Shown here one piece after another: positions 9,236-16,161 of a DNA stretch of 17,900 nt. The notes beneath the pieces were generated by a model. It was not told the DNA's origin. It made no database searches and saw only the letters and a list, made by a program, of their open reading frames with translations. Origin of the DNA: Gammaproteobacteria bacterium (GTDB lineage: Bacteria; Pseudomonadota; Gammaproteobacteria; Steroidobacterales; Steroidobacteraceae); NCBI GenBank assembly GCA_005877965.1, contig VBNP01000090.1, positions 1 through 17,900 of the forward strand. Reading direction: 5' to 3'. How positions within the stretch are numbered: position 1 is the stretch's first letter; every line of letters begins with the position of its first letter. Position numbers and translations under genes: made by a program.

Positions 9236-10018
9236 TCAGGCTCCCCCCGCCGGTACGCCCCGCACGGCGCGCCGCAGGCGGCGCCCCGCCCACAGCAGCG
9301 GCGCCGACAGCGCGTAAACGCCGAACATCGACAGCAGCATCGAGGGCGGATGGATGGCGATGAGCACGAAGAACAACGGCACGAGCAGCATGTAGACGAA
9401 CTTGATGCGCCGATCGAGATCGAACTGCTTGAAGCTCGGATAGCCGAAGCGGCTCACCATCAGGGCTCCGGCGCTCGCGGTAACGGCAAAGGCCGCGATC
9501 AGCCCGACCAGTCTCGGCTCGTGCCACTCGCTGAAGAACCACACGAACGCCGCCACGATCGCCGCCGCCGACGGGCTCGGCAACCCCTCGAAGTAGCGCT
9601 TGTCGGCGCCGGCGGCGCGCGCGTTGAAGCGCGCCAGCCGCAGCGCCGCCGCTACCGCGTAGAAGAAGCAGGCGAGCCAGCCGAAACGCCCCCAGAAATG
9701 GCCGTACTCCGCGATGCGCACCACGCCCCACTGGTAGGCGACGATGGCCGGCGCGAGCCCGAAGGCCACCATGTCGGCGAGACTGTCGTATTCCTTGCCG
9801 AAGAAGCTCTCGGTGTGCGTCAGACGCGCAATGCGCCCGTCGAGCGTGTCGAAGATCATGGCCGCAAACACCGCCATGCCCGCATGATCAAAGTGCTTGT
9901 CGATGGCTGCCACGACCGCGTAGAAGCCCGAGAACAGGCATGCCGTGGTCAGAAGATTGGGCAGCAGGTAAATGCCCTTGCTGCGGGGTCGTGCGTGGTC
10001 CTGTGAGTCGCTCGCCAC
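9236..10018 (-). CDS. pssA: CDP-diacylglycerol--serine O-phosphatidyltransferase (PssA, subclass II)
   Basis: A 260-residue integral membrane enzyme that makes phosphatidylserine from CDP-diacylglycerol and serine, the first step to phosphatidylethanolamine. The CDP-alcohol phosphotransferase signature is complete: D57-x2-D60-G61-x2-A64-R65-x8-G74-x3-D78-x3-D82 (FDTLDGRIARL, then FFGKEYDSLADM). IYLLPNLLTTACLFSGFYA near the N-terminus is typical of the membrane-type PssA found in Bacillus and many proteobacteria, unlike the PLD-type E. coli enzyme. Six to eight hydrophobic helices can be seen; LARFN and YFEGLPSPSAAA (about 121-150) are further PssA hallmarks. It is the first gene of a minus-strand operon (pssA-UDG-rimI-prfC) and is divergent from proS across a 69-nt region with an inverted repeat. 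Confidence 0.95.
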   Translation of the reverse strand: MASDSQDHARPRSKGIYLLPNLLTTACLFSGFYAVVAAIDKHFDHAGMAVFAAMIFDTLDGRIARLTHTESFFGKEYDSLADMVAFGLAPAIVAYQWGVVRIAEYGHFWGRFGWLACFFYAVAAALRLARFNARAAGADKRYFEGLPSPSAAAIVAAFVWFFSEWHEPRLVGLIAAFAVTASAGALMVSRFGYPSFKQFDLDRRIKFVYMLLVPLFFVLIAIHPPSMLLSMFGVYALSAPLLWAGRRLRRAVRGVPAGGA

Positions 10019-10025
10019 GGCGGCA

Positions 10026-10052
10026 ATCTTAACAGGGGCCTCCTGTTAAGAT
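10026..10052. promoter_or_regulatory. Perfect 11-bp inverted repeat in the pssA/proS divergent promoter region
   Basis: ATCTTAACAGG (10026-10036) and CCTGTTAAGAT (10042-10052) are perfect reverse complements separated by 5 nt. The repeat sits within the only 69 nt between the divergent starts of pssA (10018) and proS (10088). Each arm contains TTAAGAT reading outwards, so a weak -10-like TAAGAT occurs symmetrically for both genes. I see no convincing -35 box at standard spacing. It may be an operator for a dimeric regulator, a pair of overlapping -10 regions, or an RNA hairpin in a leader if transcription starts upstream. The structure is certain; the role is inferred. Confidence 0.55.
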
Positions 10053-10087
10053 GCCAGCCACCCCATTTATCAGGTAAGCGCGCGCCG

Positions 10088-11797
10088 ATGAGGCTGTCCC
10101 AATACCCGATCAACACCATGAAGGAAACCCCCGCGGAGGCGGAGGTGGTGAGTCACCAGCTGATGCTGCGGGCCGGGCTCATCCGGCGCCTGGCGGCGGG
10201 CCTGTACAGCTGGCTGCCGCTGGGACTGCGGGTGCTGCAGAAGGTGGAACGCATCATCCGTGAGGAAATGAACCGTGCCGGAGCTCTGGAGCTGGTGATG
10301 CCGGTGGTGCAGCCGGCGGAGCTGTGGCAGGAGTCGGGCCGCTGGACCGAGTACGGGCCGGAGCTGCTGCGCATCAAGGACCGGCACGAGCGCGACTTCG
10401 TGGCCGGACCTACCCACGAAGAGGTGATCACCGACATCGCGCGGCGCGAGCTGCAGAGCTATCGGCAGCTGCCGGTGAACTTCTATCAGATCCAGACGAA
10501 GTTCCGTGACGAAGTGCGGCCGCGCTTCGGCGTCATGCGGGCACGCGAATTCATCATGAAGGATGCGTATTCCTTTCATCTCGACGAGGCGTCGCTCCGG
10601 GCGGGTTACCGCGCGATGTACGACGCCTACACGAAGATCTTCACACGCACCGGACTCACCTTCCGCGCGGTGCGCGCCGACTCCGGCGCCATCGGCGGGG
10701 ATGTCTCGCAGGAGTTCCACGTGCTCGCCGACTCGGGCGAGGATGCGATCGCGTTCTCCGATGAAGACGATTACGCGGCCAGCCTGGACGCCGCCGTCGC
10801 GGCGCCACCCGAGGAGGCGCGCCCCGCGCCGCAGCAGGCGCTGCGCAAGGTGCCGACTCCCGGTGTGCGCACCATCGCCGAGCTCGCGCGCTTCCTGCAG
10901 GTCGACCCCGCGCGCTGCCTGAAGACCCTCATTGTCGAGGGCGCCGGGGAGCAGGTCGTGGCGCTGGTGCTGCGCGGTGATCACGAGCTGAACGCCGTCA
11001 AGGCGCAAAAGCTTGAGGGCGTGGCGAGCCCGTTGCGGATGGCGAGCGCGGAGCGCGTCCTCAAGGCCACCGGCACGGAGCCCGGCTCCGTCGGCCTCGT
11101 GGGACTGAAGTGCCGCGTGTATGCCGATCACAGCGCGCTCGCGCTCGCGGACTTGGTGTGCGGCGCCAACGAGAAGGACATGCATCTGACGGGCGTGAAC
11201 TGGGAGCGGGATGTGACCGGCGCCAGCGCTGCGGATCTGCGCAACGTCGTCGCGGGCGATCCCAGCCCGACCGGCAAGGGGCGCCTGAAGATCGCGCGCG
11301 GCATCGAGGTCGGTCACATCTTCCAGCTGGGCCGCAAGTACAGCGAGCCCATGAAAGCGCTGGTGCTCGATGAGGCGGGCCGTGAGACCGCGCTCTACAT
11401 GGGCTGCTACGGTATCGGCGTGACGCGCATCGTGGCCGCGGCCATCGAGCAGAACCACGATGAGCGCGGCATCATCTGGCCCGCGCCGATCGCGCCCTTC
11501 CAGGTAGTGCTGGTACCCCTGAACCTGCAAAAATCCCCGCGTGTCCGCGAAGTCAGCGACCGCCTGTATGCCGAGCTCACCGCCGCCGGAATCGAGGTGC
11601 TCTACGACGACCGTGACGCACGTCCGGGCGTCAAGTTCGCCGACGCCGAGCTGCTGGGCATCCCGCACCGCCTGGTGGTGGCGGATCGCGGCCTCGATGC
11701 CGGCAGACTCGAATACCGCCAGCGACGCGAGAGCGCCAGCACCGAATTTCCCGCGGACGGCGCGCTCGCCTTCATGCGCGCGCGCCTCGGGACTTGA
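10088..11797 (+). CDS. proS: Proline--tRNA ligase (ProS, bacterial type with editing domain)
   Basis: A 569-residue class II aminoacyl-tRNA synthetase charging tRNA-Pro, usual length for the bacterial form (E. coli 572). The N-terminus MRLSQYPINTMKETPAEAEVV is highly characteristic. The catalytic core shows GPTHEE (107-112), class II motif 2 around TKFRDEVRPRFGVMRAREF (137-155) with MKDAYSFH (157-164), and motif 3 near CYGIGVTRIVAA. Between motifs 2 and 3 is the YbaK-like INS editing domain (about 225-400) that hydrolyses mischarged Ala-tRNA-Pro. The C-terminal about 100 residues are the anticodon-binding domain. ATG 10088 has a modest AGGT upstream at 10072-10075. The TGA stop overlaps a TTG that may be the intended start of the lytic transglycosylase. 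Confidence 0.97.
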   Translation: MRLSQYPINTMKETPAEAEVVSHQLMLRAGLIRRLAAGLYSWLPLGLRVLQKVERIIREEMNRAGALELVMPVVQPAELWQESGRWTEYGPELLRIKDRHERDFVAGPTHEEVITDIARRELQSYRQLPVNFYQIQTKFRDEVRPRFGVMRAREFIMKDAYSFHLDEASLRAGYRAMYDAYTKIFTRTGLTFRAVRADSGAIGGDVSQEFHVLADSGEDAIAFSDEDDYAASLDAAVAAPPEEARPAPQQALRKVPTPGVRTIAELARFLQVDPARCLKTLIVEGAGEQVVALVLRGDHELNAVKAQKLEGVASPLRMASAERVLKATGTEPGSVGLVGLKCRVYADHSALALADLVCGANEKDMHLTGVNWERDVTGASAADLRNVVAGDPSPTGKGRLKIARGIEVGHIFQLGRKYSEPMKALVLDEAGRETALYMGCYGIGVTRIVAAAIEQNHDERGIIWPAPIAPFQVVLVPLNLQKSPRVREVSDRLYAELTAAGIEVLYDDRDARPGVKFADAELLGIPHRLVVADRGLDAGRLEYRQRRESASTEFPADGALAFMRARLGT

Positions 11798-12434
11798 GCC
11801 CGCCACGCGGGCCGCGCGCGCGCGAGCGCTCCTGGTTTTGGCGCTCGCCGCCCTGGGCGTCGGCGTGCGCCATCCTGCGCGCGCCGACCAGCAGCGTGAC
11901 CCGCAGCTGCAGGCGGTGGTCGCGAAGGCGATCTCGGAGGCGCAATGCTTCACCGACCAGTACGACTCCGCCGTCTGGTACACGCTCATGGAGCCGCGGC
12001 TGCGGCGCATCATCAGGGAGAAAGACGAGCGTCTCGATATCCTCAAGCAGGTGTACTGCGAAACGCACCGGCCGGGAGAGGCGCGTTTGCCCCCGGGCCT
12101 GGTCATGGCGGTCATCGACGTCGAGAGCCGCTTCGATCGCTGGGCGGTATCCCCCGCGGGCGCGGTGGGTCTCATGCAGGTGATGCCGTTCTGGCCCGAG
12201 CGCCTCGGCATGCGTCGCCACGAGCTGATACACGTCGCGCCCAACATCCGCATGGGTTGCGCGATCCTGCGCTTCTACCTCGGCCATGAAGGCAACGACG
12301 TGCGCAAGGCGCTGGCGCGCTACAACGGCAGCCCCGGGCGGCGCGACTACCCGGACCTGGTGCTCGGTGAGTGGACGCGCTGGAGCGGCGCGGATGATCT
12401 GGGGTTTCCCAAGACCCCGCCCGCGCAGCGCTAG
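11697..12434 (+). CDS. Lytic transglycosylase (SLT domain), exported; start uncertain
   Basis: A periplasmic or outer-membrane-directed peptidoglycan lyase. SLT motifs (numbered from ATG 11697): catalytic Glu143 in VIDVESRFDRWAVS, AGAVGLMQVMPFWP (154-167), NIRMGCAILRFYL (183-195) and KALARYNGSPGRRDYPD (204-220). A signal peptide is evident: arginines at 38-43, hydrophobic ALLVLALAALGVG, then PARADQQ with a likely cut after ARA. The start is not clear. ATG 11697 overlaps proS by 101 nt and gives an odd 40-residue leader. The only other in-frame canonical start, TTG 11838, removes the basic n-region and half the hydrophobic core. TTG 11794, overlapping the proS stop, would give an ideal signal peptide but is out of frame by a (CG)6 tract. 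The function call is firm; treat the first ~35 residues as doubtful. Confidence 0.85.
   Translation: MPADSNTASDARAPAPNFPRTARSPSCARASGLEPATRAARARALLVLALAALGVGVRHPARADQQRDPQLQAVVAKAISEAQCFTDQYDSAVWYTLMEPRLRRIIREKDERLDILKQVYCETHRPGEARLPPGLVMAVIDVESRFDRWAVSPAGAVGLMQVMPFWPERLGMRRHELIHVAPNIRMGCAILRFYLGHEGNDVRKALARYNGSPGRRDYPDLVLGEWTRWSGADDLGFPKTPPAQR
11813..11824. repeat. (CG)6 dinucleotide tract near the lytic transglycosylase start
   Basis: Six CG units run from 11813 to 11824, just after the proS stop and in the n-region of the transglycosylase signal peptide. Loss of one unit (2 bp) would put the TTG at 11794 in frame with the mature protein and give MSPPRGPRARALLVLALAAL, a textbook signal sequence start. 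The tract is thus a candidate for either a sequence error or true slippage. Confidence 0.85.
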
Positions 12435-12436
12435 TG

Positions 12437-12460
12437 CGCGCGGGCGAAGGCGCCGGCGCG
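12437..12460. terminator. GC hairpin between convergent genes, possible terminator without T-tract
   Basis: Just after the transglycosylase stop, CGCGC-G-GGCG (12437-12446) and CGCC-G-GCGCG (12451-12460) form a stem with one G-G mismatch and an AAGG loop. It lies in the 51-nt gap between the convergent transglycosylase and ggt stops. No T-run follows on either strand, so intrinsic termination is doubtful; it may act as an RNA 3' end stabiliser or a Rho-assisted stop. Such hairpins also arise by chance in DNA this GC-rich. Confidence 0.3.
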
Positions 12461-12485
12461 CGTCACACCTGCGCATCGCGCGCGC

Positions 12486-14453
12486 CTACTTCGCGCCGGC
12501 GTGCTTGGCGCGCGCAGGTGCCGGCAGCATGCGCGCCACGCCTTCACGGCGCGAGTCGGCGGCCCCCTCATAGCTGCCGTCGGCGAGGCGCGCGACGCCT
12601 TGCAATCCGGAATTTTCCGCATGTCCGCTTTTCAGCTCGATGCCACGCTCGCGCAGCCCGGCGAGCAGCGCCGCAGAGAACTTCGCTATCTCACCGCTGA
12701 AGGTGTCGCCGCGCGCGATGAGGTTCGGCAGCTCGATCGCCTGTTTGAGGGACAGCTTCCAGGCGAGTAATCCGACCAGGGCCTTGGCATTGTATTCGAG
12801 AATCGCGGAGCCGCCGGGAGAGCCGAGAGCGGCGACGAAGTTGCCGGCGCGATCGAGAACGATGATCGGCGCCATCGAGGAGCGCGGACGCTTGCCGCCC
12901 TGCACGGCATTGGCTACCGGGCGGCCGGCATCCGTGGGTACGAAGGAGAAGTCGGTGAGCTGATTGTTGAGCACGAAACCACGCACCGTGCGTCCGGAGC
13001 CGAAGATCGATTCCACGGTGGTCGTCATCGAGACCGCGTTGCCGTCCGCGTCCACGACCACGAAGTGGCTCGTTCCCGGGGACTCCGCGGTCGCATCCCG
13101 GCCGCGCGGCATGGAGAAATCGCCCGGCGGCGGCGGCGCGCCGGCGTGCTGGCCGATCAGCTGCAGGCGCAGCCGTACGTAGGCGGGATCGAGCAGCCGA
13201 TCCACCGGCACCGGCACGAAGCGCGGGTCGGCGACGTAGCGGTCACGGTCGGCGTATATGAGCCGACTCGCCTGCGCGAACAGGAACCAGGCCTGAGGGT
13301 CCGCAGGGCTGCGCCCGGCGATATCGGTCCTGTCCAGTATCGAGAGCATTTCCAGCAGACACACGCCGCTCGAGGGCGGCGGCGGCACACACAGCGAGTA
13401 CCCGCGATAGGGCCGGCACAGCGGTTCGGCCCAGCTCGCGCGGTACGAGCTCAGGTCCCGCAGCGTCATGGTCCCCGGAAACGGCGCCTGGTGGGTCGTG
13501 GCCACGATCTCGTTCGCGATCGCACCCTGGTACAGCGCGCGCGGTCCGTCGAGCGCGATGCGCTCCAGTGTCCGGGCGTACTCGGGATTGCGAAACAGGT
13601 CGCCCTCCTGGATGGTGTCGCCGTCGGGGCGCGAGAACAGCGTGCGCACCTCGTTGGTGGGCGGAACGGGCGATCCCTCGCCGAGAAACATCGCGAGCCG
13701 TGCGGGAACCCTGAAGCCCAGGGATGCGGCACGAATCGCCGGCTGAAACAGCTCCTTCCAGCGCAACGCACCGAGCTTGGCGTGCGCGGCGTACAGCATG
13801 GCGACCGCGCCCGGCACTCCGGTGGAGCGTCCGCTGCGCACCGCCTCCACAAACGGCAGCGGCTTGCCGTGTTCGTCCAGAAACATGCCGGGCTGCGCGG
13901 CCGCGGGCGCCCGCTCGCGGCCATCGACGGCGCTCACCTTGCGCGCGTGCGCATCGTAGTACAGGAGGAACGCGCCGCCGGCGATGCCGGAGCTCTGCGG
14001 CTCGACGAGTCCGAGCATCGCCTGCACCGCAACGGCCGCATCGATCGCGTTGCCCCCCTTGCCCAGCATCTCGAGTCCGGCATCGACCGCCAGCGGATTG
14101 GCGGCCGCGACCCAGGCCGGTTGCCCGCCGTGCGGGTGGCGATGGAACAAGGAAAGCCGAGCGGGCGGCGCGGCGGCCGCCGGTGGTGCCACGGGAGCGG
14201 CTGCGGGCGGCGCTTCGGCCGTGGGCGGCGCGGGAGCTGGAGGGGGCGGCTGCGCCGGCGGGGGCGCCCCGGTTTCGGGCTGTTGGTCGCTTGAGGGCGG
14301 TGGCGATTCGCTTACCGGGGGGGCCGGCTCCGGCGGCGCGCTCGCGGCGGCGGGGCCGGCCGCGGGCGGCGGGTCCGCACCGGCCGGCAGCGCGGCCGAT
14401 GCCAGCAGCGCCAGCGCAGCCAGGAGCGGGAGCGGGAAGACTCTATGCAACAT
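12486..14453 (-). CDS. ggt: Gamma-glutamyltransferase (periplasmic), with proline-rich N-terminal linker
   Basis: A 655-residue N-terminal nucleophile hydrolase precursor that cleaves or transfers the gamma-glutamyl group of glutathione and related compounds in the periplasm. Residues 1-26 are a signal peptide (MLHRVFPLPLLAALALLASA). A very Pro/Ala-rich stretch (about 27-98) precedes the enzyme. The family N-terminal pattern follows (AANPLAVDAGLEMLGKGGNA, 117-136; SGIAGGAFLLYY). Autocleavage would occur before Thr461 (ESPGTSHFVVVDADGNAVS), the catalytic nucleophile of the small subunit. GKRPRSSMAPIIV (520-532) and GSPGGSAILEY (544-554) supply substrate and oxyanion-hole residues. The start ATG 14453 lies 5 nt after the acylphosphatase stop, so the two form one operon. 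From memory, gamma-glutamyltransferase is not part of the matching Pseudomonas block, suggesting insertion in this lineage. Confidence 0.94.
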   Translation of the reverse strand: MLHRVFPLPLLAALALLASAALPAGADPPPAAGPAAASAPPEPAPPVSESPPPSSDQQPETGAPPPAQPPPPAPAPPTAEAPPAAAPVAPPAAAAPPARLSLFHRHPHGGQPAWVAAANPLAVDAGLEMLGKGGNAIDAAVAVQAMLGLVEPQSSGIAGGAFLLYYDAHARKVSAVDGRERAPAAAQPGMFLDEHGKPLPFVEAVRSGRSTGVPGAVAMLYAAHAKLGALRWKELFQPAIRAASLGFRVPARLAMFLGEGSPVPPTNEVRTLFSRPDGDTIQEGDLFRNPEYARTLERIALDGPRALYQGAIANEIVATTHQAPFPGTMTLRDLSSYRASWAEPLCRPYRGYSLCVPPPPSSGVCLLEMLSILDRTDIAGRSPADPQAWFLFAQASRLIYADRDRYVADPRFVPVPVDRLLDPAYVRLRLQLIGQHAGAPPPPGDFSMPRGRDATAESPGTSHFVVVDADGNAVSMTTTVESIFGSGRTVRGFVLNNQLTDFSFVPTDAGRPVANAVQGGKRPRSSMAPIIVLDRAGNFVAALGSPGGSAILEYNAKALVGLLAWKLSLKQAIELPNLIARGDTFSGEIAKFSAALLAGLRERGIELKSGHAENSGLQGVARLADGSYEGAADSRREGVARMLPAPARAKHAGAK

Positions 14454-14458
14454 CCGGA

Positions 14459-14734
14459 TCACTTGGTGTGAAAACCCGCAGACGCCCATCGCGCGTCGAC
14501 CGCGGCGTCGGTCACTTCCACCGAGGTGACCCTGGAGCCCGAGGAGCCGACCCACAGCCAGTTCACGAACGCGGACACCGCCGCGTCCTCGCCGCACGCG
14601 AGCACCTCGACGCGGCCGTCGGCAAGATTGCGGGCGTATCCGCTCACGCCCAGGTCCTGTGCGCGCCGCGCGGCGGTGGCGCGATAGAACACGCCCTGGA
14701 CGCGGCCGCCCACCACACACTTCTTGCAGATCAT
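14459..14734 (-). CDS. Acylphosphatase
   Basis: A 91-residue small cytoplasmic enzyme that hydrolyses carboxyl-phosphate bonds such as acetyl phosphate or 1,3-bisphosphoglycerate; its physiological role in bacteria is poorly defined. The signature VGGRVQGVFYRATAARRA (8-25) contains the catalytic arginine (Arg18), and GYARNLADGRVEVLACG (32-48) contains the catalytic asparagine (Asn36). Length is normal (about 90-100). ATG 14734 is chosen; a GTG two codons earlier (14740) is equally possible. The gene precedes ggt by 5 nt and is divergent from wrbA across about 120 nt in which I see no clear promoter. The C-terminal half (NWLWVGSSGSRVTSVEV) is somewhat divergent from the usual 'WL..GP..A.V..V' form. 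Confidence 0.93.
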   Translation of the reverse strand: MICKKCVVGGRVQGVFYRATAARRAQDLGVSGYARNLADGRVEVLACGEDAAVSAFVNWLWVGSSGSRVTSVEVTDAAVDARWASAGFHTK

Positions 14735-14854
14735 GCGCACCGAATACTACTTGAGATCCGCACGCGCGTGCCCTGCGCAGATGCTCGCACCGGGGTTTTG
14801 TGGCAACGTACGCAGAGCGCACCGCGACCGGTCCGCGGGCTTCAGAGATACGGC

Positions 14855-15469
14855 ATGCCCGAGATACTGGTGCTCTACTACTCGCGCAGCGGCGCCACCG
14901 CCGAGCTCGCGCGACACGTGTGCCGCGGCGTGGAGGGGGTTGCGGGCGCCAGTGCGCGGCTGCGAACCGTGCCGCCGGTGTACGCGGAAAGCGCCGGCCC
15001 GCCTAAGCCGGTGCCGGCGAGCGGGGCGCCTTACGCCACACTCGACGATCTAGCCCAGACGCATGGACTGGTGCTCGGCAGCCCCACGCGCTTCGGCAAC
15101 ATGGCCGCGCCGCTGAAACACTTTCTCGACGGCACGGCCAGCCTGTGGCTGTCCGGCGTGCTCGCGGGCAAACCGGCCGCAGTGTTCACCTCCACGCAAA
15201 CCATGCACGGCGGCCAGGAGACGACCCTGCTGTCGATGATGCTGCCGCTGCTGCATCACGGCATGTACCTGGTGGGGCTGCCCTACACCGAGCGCGCACT
15301 CAACGAGACCCGGGGCGGCGGCACTCCCTATGGCGCCTCCCATGTCAGCGGCCCGGGCACGGTCCCGGCGCTCACCGATGAGGAGAAATCGCTGGCGCAG
15401 GCGCTGGGAAAGCGGGTGGCACAGCTCGCGGTGCAACTGGCCTCATTCGCCGCGGGTGCGCGCGGCTGA
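14855..15469 (+). CDS. wrbA: NAD(P)H:quinone oxidoreductase, WrbA/flavodoxin-like
   Basis: A 204-residue FMN-dependent quinone reductase (two-electron reduction that avoids semiquinone radicals), close to the usual ~200 residues. The flavodoxin phosphate loop SRSGATAELA (10-19) follows the first strand ILVLYY. LGSPTRFGNMAAPLKHFLDG and STQTMHGGQETTLLSMM are WrbA hallmarks for FMN binding and the active site; GTPYGASHVSG near the end is also typical. The start ATG 14855 has an AGAGA about 6 nt upstream. Its 3' end overlaps the 3' end of hda on the other strand by 27 nt. Adjacent placement of wrbA and hda also occurs in Pseudomonas (from memory). Confidence 0.95.
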   Translation: MPEILVLYYSRSGATAELARHVCRGVEGVAGASARLRTVPPVYAESAGPPKPVPASGAPYATLDDLAQTHGLVLGSPTRFGNMAAPLKHFLDGTASLWLSGVLAGKPAAVFTSTQTMHGGQETTLLSMMLPLLHHGMYLVGLPYTERALNETRGGGTPYGASHVSGPGTVPALTDEEKSLAQALGKRVAQLAVQLASFAAGARG

Positions 15470-16150
15470 GTGCAGCACTTCGCGGATGAACGGTATCGTC
15501 AGCCGCCGCTGCGCAGCGAGCCCGGCTTCATCGAGGGTGTCGAGCAGTTCGTACAGGCTGCGCATGTCGCGGGGAAAGCGCCGCTGCAGCCAGTGTGAGG
15601 TTTCTGCGGGCAGTTCGAAACCGCGCAGCCGCGCGCGCAGCTGCAGCGCCGCCTGCTGCTCGTTCTCGTCCAGCACCCGCAGCTGAAACACCGCGCCCGC
15701 GGCGCAGCGCGACCCGAGATCCGCCAGCGCCCAGTTCGTCAGTGCCGGGGGCGCCTGCGCGGCGACGATCAGCCGCCCGCCGGCGTCCTCCATCTCCCGC
15801 AGCAGGCCGAAGATCGCGCGCTCCCAGTCCGGCTGCCCCGCCACCTGCTCGATATCGTCCAGACACAGGCACTGCAGCTGCGGCAGCCCCTCGAGCACGC
15901 CGACACCGAGGCCCGACACCTGCGCGAGCGGCACGTAACCGGCGCGCATGCGCTCGCTCGCCGCGGCGCAGATCGCCTGCAACAGGTGGGTCTTGCCCGC
16001 GCCGTCGGGCCCGCACAGCCAGGTGATGCCGGCAATCTCCCCGCCCGCGAGGCGCCGCGCGTGCTCCAGCGCCTCGGTGTTGCGCGCCGCCAGGAAGCTG
16101 GCGAATACCGCGCGGTCGGGCAGACGCAGCCCCAGGGATATCTGACGCAC
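15443..16150 (-). CDS. hda: DnaA regulatory inactivator Hda
   Basis: A 235-residue AAA+ protein related to DnaA domain III. With the DNA-loaded sliding clamp it stimulates ATP hydrolysis by DnaA and so blocks re-initiation. The start is GTG 16150, giving VRQISLGLRLPD; QISLGL (3-8) fits the clamp-binding motif at the Hda N-terminus. Walker A is CGPDGAGKTHL (46-56), Walker B LCLDDIE (95-101), and the sensor 2-like FPRDMRSL lies at 192-199. No DNA-binding domain IV is present, which separates it from DnaA. The long upstream open frame overlaps the phosphatidyltransferase gene and is not real coding. No strong ribosome-binding site is seen; a 12-bp palindrome spans the start codon. The gap to the upstream gene is 11 nt, so hda is probably the third gene of an operon with DUF2066 and the lipid synthase. 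Confidence 0.93.
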   Translation of the reverse strand: MRQISLGLRLPDRAVFASFLAARNTEALEHARRLAGGEIAGITWLCGPDGAGKTHLLQAICAAASERMRAGYVPLAQVSGLGVGVLEGLPQLQCLCLDDIEQVAGQPDWERAIFGLLREMEDAGGRLIVAAQAPPALTNWALADLGSRCAAGAVFQLRVLDENEQQAALQLRARLRGFELPAETSHWLQRRFPRDMRSLYELLDTLDEAGLAAQRRLTIPFIREVLHSAARTRGE

Positions 16151-16161
16151 GTGCGTGAGCG

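Noticed and set aside
8508..9731. Extended 407-residue version of the uracil-DNA glycosylase reaching into pssA
   Set aside because: The extra N-terminal residues are an out-of-frame reading of pssA; ATG 9227 gives the normal family N-terminus right after the pssA stop.
10070..12253. A 727-codon open frame on the minus strand opposite proS and the transglycosylase
   Set aside because: It is antisense to the strongly conserved proS, has low-complexity Arg/Ala/His-rich sequence and no recognisable domain. Long antisense frames are expected where third positions are mostly G or C.
14741..14854. A missing small gene or riboswitch between acylphosphatase and wrbA
   Set aside because: No conserved frame, strong hairpin or clear promoter boxes are seen in these about 114 nt; it is most simply a divergent leader region.
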